Of a stretch of 64,000 bases of DNA, positions 10,565-22,373 are shown piece after piece; the stretch's first letter is position 1, and every line of letters begins with the position of its first letter. Made by a program: the position numbers and the translations under genes. This stretch comes from Ostrinia nubilalis (Eukaryota > Arthropoda > Insecta > Lepidoptera > Crambidae), in NCBI RefSeq assembly GCF_963855985.1, contig NC_087110.1:4765001-4829000 (forward strand), read 5' to 3'. The notes beneath the pieces were generated by a model. It saw only the letters and a list, made by a program, of their open reading frames with translations. It did not search any database and had not been told where the DNA came from.

Positions 10565-10715
10565 ATCATCATCATCATTTCAGCCATAGGACGTCCACTG
10601 CTGAACATAGGCCTCCCCCAATGACTTCCACATCGCACGGTTGGTAGCGGCCTGCATCCAGTGCCTTCCTGCTACCTTTATCAGGTCGTCGGACCACCTG
10701 GGTGGACGGTGGTTA
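10565..10715 (-). repeat. RTE retrotransposon tail, GATGAT variant
   Basis: Begins catcatcatcatttcagcca, then gacgtccactgctgaacata. The simple (atc)n start is the microsatellite-like 3' tail of the element read in reverse. Confidence 0.8.
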
Positions 10716-11290
10716 AATAAGACAGATTATGTTTTATCATACAATACAAGCTCAGTTTTGGGTGCTGATTTCAGACTACCTCAGCTGTATTTTATCCCAC
10801 TTTAGAAAACATGGTCGTAAAATTCTCATAAAAACTTTCATAATCTAACTTGAAACTTTGATGATTTTCATATAGCTTAAAATCTTCTCCAAGCTCCAAG
10901 TTATCTATCATATTCATCAAAATGGCTGATTTTTATGTTTTTTATGCAATGAGTTAAGTGGCATTCTCCTTCATCAAAAATACGGAATTTACCTACTTAC
11001 TTGATTTTGTTCAAACACACTGTTTCCAATCGTCAAGACAACAATGGGCAAGAAAACAAGTGATTTTTCCCAATTATGGGTGCCCTAAAATTGAACATAA
11101 AACTTCTGCGTTGAAGCTCGAACCATCGAGGCTCTATTAATATTAATTACGGCACTTATAAGGTTTTCATTTCAATTAAAAGTTTTCCCGTTTTGATGGA
11201 GTATTTTTCTCCCGCCATATTGTTCCCCTTTCGATAAGGGAGGGCGCGGTGATTAGTTTTAAGTCGAAGTCGTAATCAAATTAAAGACAG
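10716..11290. other. No gene seen
   Basis: AT-rich DNA, one short frame (10958-11140) without recognisable content. Confidence 0.3.
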
Positions 11291-11621
11291 TAATGCCCGT
11301 TTTCACCATCAATCCCTAATTTTTAAGTAACCCCTATGGTAACACATAACAGAAATTTTGTTTTCATAGGGGTCACTTAAAAATTAGGGAAACAGGTATA
11401 AGTAAAATGCTTAACTTAAAATACCACTTATTTGAATAAAAAAATCATAGAGCTGCATACACAGCTGCATATTATAATATAATATTATGGTATATTGTAA
11501 TAGATATACAGGGTGAAGTTAAAATCGTTGGCATCCTTTTAAAAAAACACTCTACATACCTACATATAGAGTCCATATGGGTCACTTAAAAATTAGGGAT
11601 TGATAGTGAAAACGGGCATTA
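11291..11621. mobile_element. MITE, TAATGCCCGTTTTCACC family
   Basis: The ends are inverted: taatgcccgttttcaccatc on the left and the reverse of tgatagtgaaaacgggcatt at the right. A second inward copy of the ataggggtcacttaaaaatt word at 11369-11395 suggests that a smaller copy (11291-11395) and the right end belong to two nested insertions. A tacagggtgaagtt word at 11510 may be a third insertion. TA at the ends fits a Tc1/mariner-derived MITE. Confidence 0.7.
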
Positions 11622-12417
11622 GAGTTAATATAATGAGAGTGATAAATCTTATTGAAATTGAATCTTCTTAGGCCAACTTCCATTATGCTTTTAACTTCTT
11701 GAGCTCTTAATTAAATAAACGAAATGACTCTTAAAAGTTTGATTCGCTTATTTCATATTAAAATACACGATGGAAACGTTAACTGATCTCACTCGATTAT
11801 TTCTAAACAAGATATCGAAAAACTGGTTACTGATCCTGAAAGTGCTTCACGAGCTCTATCAGATGGTATCAATAATAGGTTACAGAATAAACTGGATCTA
11901 TCCAAAAATTCAATGTTTCGAGCTTAGATAAGGTAACCTTATATATGTAGGTCTTTCGGATATCTAACTAATATAATGTGATTATTTACACTATTACGAA
12001 ATTTTCAGGTCAGGTCAATTGACAGTGAATGATTTGTTAGATTAAAGGTTTTTATTCCCCGTTTCATCTGTAGAAAATCAAAGCAGGATAGAAAATTATA
12101 GGGAAGGGACATTTTCTTTGATTCAACATAAACAAAGGTTGTGACGGTTACTTGATATTCTTGAGATGTGCCCGAAACAGTTAAATAAAAGTACCTACTG
12201 AATTTTCCCTTTATTTTCTACTGTAGAATGAGTTTTTACAGTAGCAGTTGAAAACTATTCGCTTGCCACACTCGGGAATCGAACTGACTAAAATCAGTTA
12301 AAAATTACATCCCGTATTTTTTAATTTTTCATGTTATTGCAATTTCCAATGTCATTGTTTATGGAATAAATGACTATGACTAATTTTATGGAAGAAATCT
12401 TTCTAACGAACTTGATA
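11622..12417. other. No gene seen
   Basis: AT-rich, no recognised repeat or coding region. Confidence 0.3.
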
Positions 12418-12687
12418 TCAAAATCTTTGAATGCAGTTTTCTTTCTTTTCAAATATAAAGGAATGTTTTCTTTGAGTAAAATTTTCTACCTCCAGTATTA
12501 AAAGTACTTTCTCTTCAGGTGGCGTTACGATATTCCACACTGTAAATAATGTACTATTTACTGAATGCCTCAGTTGCTCAACTTTTTCATACATGCCTTC
12601 ATAATTATACCCCAGTGAAAAGTCCTGCAATTTGTGCCAATTAGAATATAGGACCAAAACTGTACAATCTCTAGCCAGTCTTTCCAT
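12418..12687 (-). CDS. Possible hypothetical protein or coding exon, unproven
   Basis: An 89-residue frame starts at ATG 12687 (MERLARDCTVLVLYSNWHKL) and ends with NCIQRF. Its composition is protein-like: mixed charged and hydrophobic residues, one Cys near each end and no low complexity. This sets it apart from the other orphan frames here. No signal peptide, membrane segment or known motif was recognised. Just upstream on its strand the DNA becomes less AT-rich, and a CpG-containing stretch (12720-12860) could be a promoter. It could be a single-exon gene, a first exon with unseen downstream exons, or chance. No function is proposed. Confidence 0.2.
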   Translation of the reverse strand: MERLARDCTVLVLYSNWHKLQDFSLGYNYEGMYEKVEQLRHSVNSTLFTVWNIVTPPEEKVLLILEVENFTQRKHSFIFEKKENCIQRF

Positions 12688-14124
12688 TGCATCATGTCAC
12701 TTCTACACTATTAAGCTCACCGCTCACGACTCACTGGAAACGTCACAAATCTAATTCTGCGCTCTACCCGTCCGTGCGAGCATAAATCACTGGAAGACGG
12801 AAAACCGCCCCCTAATAAATCGTATAGTGGACACAGAATATTCATGAGACCACGCGGGCTTTAGGCTGAGTGCGAGCAATTTGGCCGAAAAGTTGCCCTG
12901 TGTGCGGTGGTATTAAATTACGTTAAGACTATTTAATGGACTGCAAAGTGCTGCCTAAATTTTTTATGAGTTTTTGACTAAGTGATAAAGTAGCTTGATG
13001 TAATTTTGTCAAATTTTTTTTCTGTACATTGGGTCTCAGATAGCTGTATAAGTGGCTTAAAAATGATTGAAACATTTTCTGGTTTACTCAACAAATAATC
13101 TTGAGAGTTTCAATCGCAATTTAATGGGAACTTAACGCATTTTAATGGGAAGAGAATCCATTTCTTTCAAGTCATCACGTCACTACAAAAATGTATTTAG
13201 CGAAAATAACATTGTAAAAAATTTTAACAGTGAATTGGTTACTTGAATCCAATCCCATTGATTCAAAGCCAAAACGTTTTAAATAGTAACAAAATCCAGT
13301 CACTCGTCCCACAACTCCCACATTTACCTTCCAAATCACCACACTTCCCATTAAATGCCCACAAGTGGGCTATTAACCCACAAGGGTCCATTAGCCCTCA
13401 CGAAGGGCAGATAAATCAATCGCCCTCCATAGAGTGCAAGAGGGAAAAGGCACACATCACTCCAAACACTAATCCATTTAACGGCATACGTGCTTTGGAA
13501 TTTATAACCAGCCACCACGACCCTATAAATCTCACCCGACTGAAAACGAAGAGGTAAAGTTGTGGAACGTGCAACTAGAACGATCGCACGGTTGAGTGAT
13601 TGAGTGACGCAAAACTCAGGTTTAATTGCAATAGTTTGGCATCCGGATTGAGTGCGGTATGCGCGTAATACCTACATATATTACAGGCATCCTTACTTAC
13701 ACAAACTAATGATATGAAAAATAAAAAAAAACATATAAAATTTCTGTATCTTAAATACCAAAGTACCTAACTATTTACCTAGTATATTAATACTTTACTT
13801 AATTAGCAATCCAAATGGGAAGTAGCGAGTTATTCCCAATACAATAGTGTCTCTGACTACTTACCGGGAAGACTCGGTAATAACTCTGTATACAAGTATT
13901 TTTGGAATAAATGTTTTTTTAATATCGCATCTTTGCACAAAATCGAAATGAATGAACACACGCTCACTTTACTTCACGCAATAACGCAACTCTATTACGA
14001 TAGCCTACGTTATTATGACCGTATATTACTCGTAGCACAATAACCTTTTTCAAAATTACCTCTCTGTAGGCTTAAAAGTCCATATCCAACCAATAGGTAC
14101 CTTCATTCACAACTCACTCTATTC
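12688..14124. other. No confident feature
   Basis: A frame at 13243-13557 (104 residues, rich in Pro, Ser, Asn and His) has no domain, and its translation looks like compositional bias. The rest is AT-rich. Confidence 0.3.
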
Positions 14125-14280
14125 TAATTAATTTCGTTGCGGGTCCAATAACAATTTAACTTTCCACCGGTACAAACTTGACCTTCACTGGTTGGGTTTT
14201 TATTAGTGGTTAAGCTGCAGATCCTGGCTACGCAGGAGTTGCAGCGGTGGGAACGAGAGATGGGAATAGTCCCGTATTCT
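14125..14280 (-). repeat. GGGACTATTCCCACC-family repeat, first of a tandem pair
   Basis: Reverse copy ending tgggaatagtcccgta. It is immediately followed by a second copy in the same orientation. Confidence 0.75.
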
Positions 14281-14425
14281 GATTAAATTCGTTGCGGGTC
14301 CAAGGACAGTTAAACTTTCCACCGGGACAGACTTGACCTTCACTAGTTGAGTTCTTATTGGTCGAATGTATATTTCAGCTACACTAAAGTTGCAGCGGTG
14401 GGAACGAGAGGTGGGAGTTCCAAGC
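14281..14425 (-). repeat. GGGACTATTCCCACC-family repeat, second of a tandem pair
   Basis: A more diverged copy (gttgcgggtccaaggacagt through ggtgggagttcc) joined directly to the previous one. The extra divergence indicates independent age or a tandem duplication followed by decay. Confidence 0.65.
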
Positions 14426-14440
14426 AACTCTCTGTAGGCT

Positions 14441-14537
14441 TATGCCCGTTTTGACCATCAATCCCTCATTTTAAAGTGACCCCTATAAAAAAATCCTATT
14501 AAATATTTGTTACCATAGGGGTCACTTTAAAAATCCA
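14441..14537. mobile_element. MITE, TAATGCCCGTTTTCACC family, right end missing
   Basis: Left end tatgcccgttttgaccatca is intact. The right side stops at ggggtcactttaaaaat without the terminal part. Confidence 0.65.
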
Positions 14538-14763
14538 GTCAATGCCTTGATTCACAACTCATTCCATTCCTTCCCTCATCCGTGCTCCAAAGCGATAGCC
14601 CGCAATGAACACGCGCTCACGTCACGCGATAACGCGTTACGATAACGTTACGGCTCGCGGGACAGTGACGTGTGAATAATTCCGAAAGCTCTGACACGGT
14701 TTTATTTTTGCGGAATGAAATACCTTTTCATTGTTGTAAGTGGATGTATACGAATAATATTTC

Positions 14764-14870
14764 TCTGTAGTTGAAGATTCCAAGTGAAGTATGCTGTACT
14801 TCCACTTTCTATCAAGTAAGGTGTAGGCCAAGAGCTTTTCTATTATGAATAAAAAAATGTGTTACTCGTA
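14764..14870 (+). repeat. SINE tail fragment
   Basis: Contains gtagttgaagattccaagtg and aggtgtaggccaagagcttt, matching the 3' bodies at 3930-4020 and 59110-59190, without the tRNA-like head. Confidence 0.55.
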
Positions 14871-14939
14871 TTATTCAATAAATAAATCCGTTCCGCATTA
14901 TCCTATTTAGGAAACCGACTTGAATAATTAGGAACAAGA

Positions 14940-15074
14940 CTAAGGCTGAGTAACAAACACCATCTTATTTTAACCGTGACTATAACTAAAACGAAAAGAA
15001 AGTGAAAGTGTTTTTGTATGGAATTTGACAGACTTTTGACGTTTGTTAAAGTAACATGGTGCAACCCAGCCTAA
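14940..15074. mobile_element. MITE, GGCTGAGTTGCACCA family
   Basis: Left end taaggctgagtaacaaacac, right end tggtgcaacccagcctaa. The interior has tttgacagacttttgacgtt as in the sister copies. Confidence 0.7.
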
Positions 15075-15821
15075 AACTAAAATTATGTGACTATGAAGCG
15101 ACTATAATCCACTAAAACCTGTTCTATTTCTATACAATATACCTACTACGTTATCACGCAATCACTTAAGCGCTAACGTCCCGTCACGCAAGATGGATGC
15201 CGTGTCACGTTTTAGACTAAACCCTACACTAGACAGACTTAGCAACTCTGATCGCAATCGAATCGATCCCGCGATAAAAACGCCCTCACGTCGCGTCACG
15301 ATGACGATAACGTCAGAAGTTGTTACGATAACGTTACGACGCACTCGCAGGACAGTGACGTGTGAATAATTTGGAGCACTATTGTGACCATCATTTACTT
15401 TGTGGAATAGGACTTTTTAAAATACAAAACCAAATTCAAATAATTAGTTGTGTTCTAAAAAGAAAAATATTTTGCCCTGGGTAAATAATTTCATAAGTAC
15501 TCAAAATGTCAGAGGGATGGAAAGTTTGTTGAATTGAAGCAATCACTAGAAGCTAAATACAAACCGCAATATTTACCTAACACAAAAAGAAAATCTCAAG
15601 TCTTGAAAACCAAAGTTTTTTAACCACTGTAACTAGGAACGTGTTTTAATTTTATGTGAACATAAAAATAACACCATCGGAAATTCAAATGTCCATTGAT
15701 TTATCTGAAAAGATTCCATGAAATAGCAAAATAACAAAAATACCGTTTTTTTTCTTTTTGTGCAATTTATACCAACTAATTATTTATTCGATATTGAAAA
15801 GACATAAAACTCGTTAAAAGT
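15075..15821. other. No gene seen
   Basis: Contains two related short blocks, 14580-14665 and 15255-15370 (acgataacgttacg and ggacagtgacgtgtgaataa), i.e. a diverged local duplication about 700 bp apart. Confidence 0.35.
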
Positions 15822-15874
15822 TTTCATAAGGGTCACTTAAAAATTAGAGATTGATGGTGAAAACGAGCATAATA
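15822..15874. mobile_element. MITE end, TAATGCCCGTTTTCACC family
   Basis: Only a right end, from ttttcataagggtcacttaa to tgatggtgaaaacgagcata. Confidence 0.55.
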
Positions 15875-18294
15875 ATATGTAAAAGTGTAGCCACCCTCCC
15901 GTTTTCGCGCATACGTCCCGGGTTGTCCCGGTTTATCCGCAAGTAGGTCGTTGTAGAGCCGAGTAAATGTTTTACATGAAGCAAAGGGAACGATCCAACT
16001 TGGCTATAAAGTTGTAAGATTTGTGGCGTGTAAAACGGGACGACGTGTGACGTGATACGGGTACTTTGCGTGATAGATTAGTGCGAGTTTATTTGGGAAT
16101 TTACATAGGTCGTGGCGGGATGATTCGTGATGCATTACACTATGTAGAAGGATAACTCATTATTATTTTATTTTATATGCACGCTCGTATATTTATTTAA
16201 CTGGAACAATTGCTAGATATAAATTAAGTGCACTCTATCAAAAAAACATAAAAATCTGAAGAGCATACGCTCTTCTTTGCTAAAACACATCGTGTGACAA
16301 TCTTTTTACTTGCAACTATAAAAATATTTTTATGTCTCCAATTTATCTTACCTTAATCTTTCATATATTCAATTTTTAATAATGCTAGTGTTAAACTACA
16401 GTTTAAGTAACGATAATCGTGCTATTACCTAGTCTGAAGAAAATCGATTTTTTCGCCGCTTTTTATTTCAAAAATTGTGTTTTTAGACTTTTTTTCATCA
16501 AAAACGCATCCATCCGATAGGTAGGTACTCATTCCACTATGCACTTTACTCTATGTTGTAACTTTTTTGCCTTCTACCAAATGAAAACACTCCAACTTTT
16601 ATTTTTCGCTCTATCTCGTATGAACTCGTTTGTCAGTACTCGCGGACAGTCTAAACAAAATATTATTTCTACCCTCATCCAGCCCATGTTGTTTTAGTCT
16701 TCGCAAACACTGTACTACCATCTGTTTGGATTCTGTATTTGCTGTATGGCATTGCTATAAATAAATTAGTACTGCAGGACAAGATTTGTTGTGTGGAGTT
16801 TATTCTTAGGATTGGGGCTACGCTCTCATAATATTCAGAATTTCATTTACTCAATATTAATGTATTGTTAATTGTGAAAAATGTAAAACGTTAAAATAAC
16901 GGTATCATTATAGCTGCTGTCATAGTGACATTGACGTAATGTCATTGTCACACTAGTAACGTCAGAATAGAGGGACGCGCGGGAAAAAAGATTAGAATGA
17001 AGACCGAATCACTATGAATGTTTTTTTCATAAATTGAAAAAAAATACTGAAAATTACCTAGCTCTCGTTACTTTAAAAAACACATTTTGCTGAATATAAC
17101 TACGTAGGTATTATTTATGCTCATAGATACTACACGAGTTGAATAAGTAATCATAGCACCTGATTTGGGTTAACCTTAATGACCGTAAAATCAGTCTGAT
17201 TTAAATATGTAATTGCAAATTTTGTATCCAATATCAAAAGCAATTAGGCAAAATATAATTGGTGTGTTTGTAATGTTAATAACTTTCTCATTTTCTCCTC
17301 AAAGAGAAACTCGTAAAAGTGACAAAATTGTAAGAGCTGGTAAAACGTGTACTTACAAAGCTAAAGGTATTAGAACCCAACAAGATGACAGGATGTGAAA
17401 AAAATGTAGAGTGCTCCCATCCACGGTACGTACGCAAGTGGGACGCAGGCTGGGGGTGCGTTTCCATTGAATATAATATTATTGTAGATAACAGAGGAGA
17501 CTCTACTTTTTTGTTTCAAAATGGCATTTGATAAAATCGCATAAAATGCCGCATTGATTATTTATAGACCTTACAAAAAAAGTCTTTGTAAAAGTGCCTT
17601 TAGAGGCCTATTTGCAAAAATAAATGAGTTTTATAAGTTTTACCTTAAATTAGTTTTTAATACTTTTGGCTATCAAAAAGTACCTTGTTTTAATAAAAGA
17701 TTTTAAACAAACACGTTCCATTAAAAATTAAAAACAATGGGAGTCAAATTTTATCTGTGTTGCTACAACGTGGTCACAAACAGACAACAACGTCAGGTTT
17801 TGAGACCTGTTTCTGCTCAGTTTCACTTGTGTTTTAAAAAACCGATAAAATTTTATTCCAACAATACATTTATTTTCATGTCAAAGCACGTGTTTTACTC
17901 CCTATACAATTCACAAATAAATATAAAGTTACGGACGTGTTTTACTCCCTTTGCAACGATAAAATATTGTGCCGTATACAACAATGGAGACGCACACAGA
18001 AGCGTTTGCCTCCGTGCATTTAATGGACACCGTCAAAGCGTGTATTTAGCGCTAAAAGCGTGTCGTGTCTGTGAATTTTGAAGGCGGTCCGTATGAATTA
18101 AGCACACGTTGCCCAGTGGGGCGTATGCAATGTACAGTCGAGAACACGTTAGTATGTTAATTGTAAAATTTATACCAAAATCGCCACTATTGTAATGTGA
18201 TACGATGTGGCAGAGTTTAGATTGTAGTGCTGTCGTCTGTAGCTCTATTACCAATGAATGTCGAGTAGTGTAGCTACGTCATTCTTAAATGACT
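15875..18294. other. Non-genic, mostly unassigned
   Basis: No coding region is supported. The frame 17737-18081 (114 residues) has no recognisable motif. A LINE 3'-end word (aagtgcctttagaggcctat) is at 17595-17640. A short dyad of gtgacattgacgtaatgtca type is at 16925-16955. Confidence 0.3.
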
Positions 18295-18600
18295 CATCAT
18301 CATCATCTCAGCCATAGGACGTCCACTGTTGAACATAGGCCTCCCCCAATGCTTTCCATGTCGCCCGGTTGGTAGCGGCCTGCGTCCAGCGCCTTCCTGC
18401 TACCTTTATGATGTCGTCGGTCCACCTTGTGGGTGGACGTCTCACGCTGCGTTTTCCGGTACGCGGCCTCCACTCCAGAACCTTGCTGCCCCATCGGCCG
18501 TCAGTTCTGCGTACTATGTGCCCCGCCCATTGCCACTTCAGCTTGCTAATCCGTCGGGCTATGTCAGCGACTTTAGTTCGTTTGCGGACTTAAATGACTG
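18295..18600 (-). repeat. RTE retrotransposon tail, GATGAT variant
   Basis: Starts catcatcatctcagccatag in reverse of the 3' simple tail, then coding remnants of the RTE C-terminus. The minus strand reads through the VEAAYRK and WKAW-like region with frameshifts. Confidence 0.8.
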
Positions 18601-18665
18601 GCTAGTGAATAATTAGGTACGTACGTACCTAGTCGTTATTACTTACAAAGTATCATTTCTATTGC

Positions 18666-19769
18666 TAGTAGGGAATTTAGTGCAAGAACCCCTCCACTTT
18701 GGTATAGAAGGCTCATTTTTGCAACAGTGATTCTTTGGGTGCTCCTGAGTGGATTTCCGTCGGTAGACATCGGGAGCCCCCCCTGTGGTAGCAGGGGGAG
18801 GAGGGGCAAGTTTCCTTCCGCCGCGCTTCACTTTAAGGCCCATATCTTCAAAACTATGGGTATTGGGGCAAGTGTGGTATCATTTTTGGATAATTAAAGA
18901 ATGGCAAATTCATTTCTAGAACAAACTTTTTGCCTTTTCATACAAAAAAATAGAAATATTGAACAAAATTCACAAAAACCAAAAAGTATTTTTTTAAATA
19001 AACGTCGTTTACTTTTAAATCACTGGAGATAATCTAATAAAAAAAATATGTAATGAAAGCTACATTTATCAGGATTATAAAAATATAACATTGTATGGTA
19101 CTTTTTTCGCAAAAAGTAGGTGAAAAAAATTTTTTCTTCAGGACACAGCGGGCGAATTTTATTGCGCATCGGAAAAAAATATTTATTTTATCCATGAATT
19201 CATACTATTTGGTTCATAAGCAAGCAAGGATTATTATTTTAGAATTTATTTAGAGTTGCTGGCACATCAATCTACCATGATTTGTATTTTTTCGTCAATT
19301 GATTTTGAACTCTATGTGTGAGACATAAGGTTGAAAATAGCTTAAATACATTTTAATATTGAAAATATCATAAGAAGAAAGCACTAAATAAATAACTTTA
19401 ATTTGTCTAAACGTCTTAATGATTATTATTATTTTAATTAACACTTTTATTTCTACATAATATTGTACCAGTGATTTAACAGAAAGGTAAGTGTGAGGAA
19501 AATGAGGTTTCACAATCATAGTACGGGAGATATTTTTAGCACAAAGGTTACGGCTGTGACCGTTTTAGTTGTTTTTTTCAGACAGCACCAGCTTCTGCAC
19601 TACTTCTTGCACTTACATCTCGCCATTTCCAGGCAAGCCTCGGCAGCTACGGGCAAACCGGTCCATATAGGCTCCATGTTGCTATCGACTCTGGTCCACC
19701 CCCAACCAGTCGGGTAAAGGGAAGACTGAGTCGGTTGCTTGCAACTAATCCTATACGCGAACCCCTTGG
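18666..19769 (+). repeat. Left inverted arm of foldback element
   Basis: Paired with 20857-21970. It includes a tract near 18770-18800 rich in G and C (agccccccctgtggtagcag) and a decayed coding remnant read on the minus strand at about 19600-19740. Confidence 0.85.
19600..19740 (-). pseudogene. Cysteine-rich (CXC-like) coding remnant in left arm
   Basis: The minus strand reads GWGWTRVDSNMEPIWTGLP, then AAEACLEMARCKCKK and a stop. In a shifted frame come further Cys codons (CRSWCC). The layout, a GW-rich lead-in, PIW, then C-x-C-K and more cysteines, is reminiscent of CXC-like domains found in multicopy arthropod genes. This resemblance is from memory and weak. The same remnant is on the plus strand of the right arm at about 20912-21050. 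Confidence 0.35.
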
Positions 19770-19984
19770 ATTGATCTAATAAGTGGATAGATCTTGAACA
19801 AGGGACGACTAGAAAAGACCGGGTGCCAAGCATCAGGGGGTGACACATGTCGCACAGATTAGTACTCACTGGCGCATCTGCATAGCAAGTCTGCGGTCTA
19901 TGTCATTGTCTTTCAATCTTGGAATCGGTAGGTAACCCCAAAATCGTGGGGGTTACCAGGGGGTGCCTTAGGACTTACGCCGTC

Positions 19985-20735
19985 ACTGCAAAGATGGCCT
20001 TGGGAACGGAAACGGGCGTCTACTGTAAACACTTCGAACATAGTGAACGCTTGAGAAGGTTTTCTACAGTGTTTCATATAATTATGTGTGCACTAAAGAA
20101 CAGGGGTGTAAAAAACTCAATATTTACATCCTGATCCACAGCCAGGCAGCACTCAAACAAAAAGCTATCGCCTCAGTGAAGGTTGAGTCTAGAATTTTTC
20201 TAGATGCAATCTTAAAGATGAACAAACTCAGAAGGCATGAAAAAGTGTCCCTGATGTGGGATCCCCGACAGTCTAGCGAAACTAGGGTCAGAGGCGATAC
20301 CTATTGGGTCAGAACTGATACTTACCTTTATCTAACAGCATACCTCATGGCCATAATATGGCCATATCCAAGAAGCACAGTGCTGAATGGGAAAGTTCCA
20401 ACGATATAAGATAAGCCTCTCCAAATCATTCCTAAAGGTAAACACAGGGTCATGGAGAAAACTCATTAAGCGGAAATAAAAGGTAAGCCCATGCAATTAC
20501 TGGTACGCAAACTGGGCATTATGGAACGAACCACATGTCCCACAAAATGGGCCTAACAACAGAAGACAGCTCTCGAGCATGTAGAATACATGTGGGGTCC
20601 ATGAATCAATACTATAAGGATGGGTCTGCTTGGGTCAGCATATCCGGCATCAGAAGACTTAGATGGCTTTCACTCAGACGCTTAATTCACCTAATGGATA
20701 GGATTTTTTTGGATGATAGGGAATAAAAAAAGGGA
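19985..20735 (+). pseudogene. Non-LTR retrotransposon RNase H and C-terminal fragment
   Basis: Frame pieces read TGVYCKHFE, then ILIHSQAALKQ, then LRRHEKVSLMWDPRQ, then a gap and SRACRIHVGSM. These match the order of an RNase H domain of I/R1-type LINEs: the DGS/GVY strand, the DSQAAL helix with its catalytic aspartate (here mutated to H), V-x-L-x-W-V-P-G-H (here MWDPRQ), then the terminal C-x-x-C-type region. Catalytic residues are altered and stops occur, so it is dead. It sits wholly between the inverted arms. Confidence 0.6.
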
Positions 20736-20856
20736 GCATAAAGATCCTTATGAGTCGCTGTGGACTACGCTTAGACCTAGCTTAGCTTAGGCCCTACATA
20801 AGATAACCCAGACAGCAGCAGCAGCTTTGTATCAGCATTGGCTACTGGCAGTATAT

Positions 20857-21970
20857 CAAGGGATTCGCGTATAGGATCAGGTGCAAGCAACCGACTCAGT
20901 CTTCCCTTTACCCGACTGGTTGGGGGTGGACCAGAGTCGATAGCAACATGGAGCCTATATGGACCGGTTTGCCCGTAGCTGCCGAGGCTTGCCTGGAAAT
21001 GGCGAGATGTAAGTGCAAGAAGTAGTGCAGAAGCTGGTGCTGTCTGAAAAAAAACAACTAAAACGGTCACAGCCGTAACCTTTATGCTAAAAATATCTCC
21101 CGTACTATGATTGTGAAACCTCATTTTCCTCACACTTACCTTTCTGTTAAATCACTGGTACAATATTATGTAGAAATAAGTGTTAATTAAAATAATAATA
21201 ATCATTAAGACGTTTAGACAAATTAAAGTTATTTATTTAGTGCTTTCTTCTTATGATATTTTCAATATTAAAATGTATTTAAGCTATTTTCAACCTTATG
21301 TCTCACACATAGAGTTCAAAATCAATTGACGAAAAAATACAAATCATGGTAGATTGATGTGCCAGCAACTCTAAATAAATTCTAAAATAATAATCCTTGC
21401 TTGCTTATGAACCAAATAGTATGAATTCATGGATAAAATAAATATTTTTTTCCGATGCGCAATAAAATTCGCCCGCTGTGTCCTGAAGAAAAAATTTTTT
21501 TCACCTACTTTTTGCGAAAAAAGTACCATACAATGTTCTATTTTTATAATCCTGATAAATGTAGCTTTCAGGACATATTTTTTTTATTACATTATCTCCA
21601 GTGGTTAAAAAGTAAACGACGTTTATTTAAAAAAATACTTTTTGGTTTTTGTGAATTTTGTTCAATATTTCTATTTTTTTGTATGAAAAGGCAAAAAGTT
21701 TGTTCTAGAAATGAATTCGCCATTCTTTAATTATCCAAAAATGATACCACACTTGCCCTAATACCCATAGTTTTGAAGATATGGGCCTTAAAGTGAAGCG
21801 CGGCGGAAGGAAACTTGCCTCCCCTCCCCCTGCTACCACAGGGGGGGCTCCCGATGCCTACCGACGGAAATCCACTCAGGAGCACCCAAAGAACCACTGT
21901 TGCAAAAATGAGCCTTCTATACCAAAGTGGAGGGGTCTCCATACAAATCATTGCACTAAATTCCCTACTA
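20857..21970 (-). repeat. Right inverted arm of foldback element
   Basis: Reverse complement of 18666-19769, including the CXC-like remnant (plus strand about 20912-21050) and the g/c tract at about 21815-21860. Small indels distinguish the arms, for example near 21930-21945. Confidence 0.85.
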
Positions 21971-22159
21971 TGCAATGAATAATTGATTTATTGCTGATGC
22001 TCCTTCTTCATCTCAATCTTCTTTCTGTCCAACAAAACTTTAGCATTTGCCTGATCTTTACTTTTTAGCTCATAGCAGACTTTTCATACAAATGATACAA
22101 ACCGCCTCGAGTTGATGCGGTTACGATCCCTTTCCGGGTTGATAAATGTGCGACGTACT
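21971..22159. other. No feature seen
   Basis: AT-rich DNA between two mobile elements. Confidence 0.3.
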
Positions 22160-22373
22160 TTACTATAGTCTGGTCTGCGAGCACGTAGAATTTTGTCCAA
22201 TGACCCCAAGCTACCCATCCTTATCGCTCGCGCGTAATTATGTTGCTGTCGCGCTCGCACACTCACTGCGGGCCCGTCACACAGTTGCGACGGCAATTAC
22301 ACGCGAGCGATAAGGATGGGCAGCTTGGGGTCATTGGAAAAAATTCTAAGTGCTCACAGACCGGGCTTTAGTA
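22160..22373. mobile_element. Palindromic MITE, GACCCCAAGCT family
   Basis: Inverted arms: ccaatgaccccaagctaccc and catccttatcgctcgcg on the left are mirrored at 22300-22345. The outer parts (tctggtctgcgagcacgtag) pair with agtgctcacagaccgggctt. The centre is GC-rich. Confidence 0.8.

Larger units (their letters stand above)
18666..21970. mobile_element. Large foldback element with 1.1 kb inverted arms
   Basis: The left arm (18666-19769) and right arm (20857-21970) are reverse complements with few mismatches. Both ends read tagtagggaatttagtgcaa inward. The 1.09 kb centre holds a decayed non-LTR retrotransposon RNase H and C-terminal region. The arms carry a decayed cysteine-rich coding remnant. 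No clear target duplication was found: similarity continues a few bases outside the apparent ends (attgc). It could be a foldback DNA transposon or a rearrangement that joined two inverted copies of an older element. Confidence 0.8.

Noticed and set aside
13243..13557. 104-residue plus-strand frame
   Set aside because: Biased composition, no motif, no splice or promoter context.
18643..18843. Proline-rich frame duplicated at 21781-21978
   Set aside because: It lies in the inverted arms in a GC tract; the duplication is explained by the palindrome and the frame has no conserved domain.
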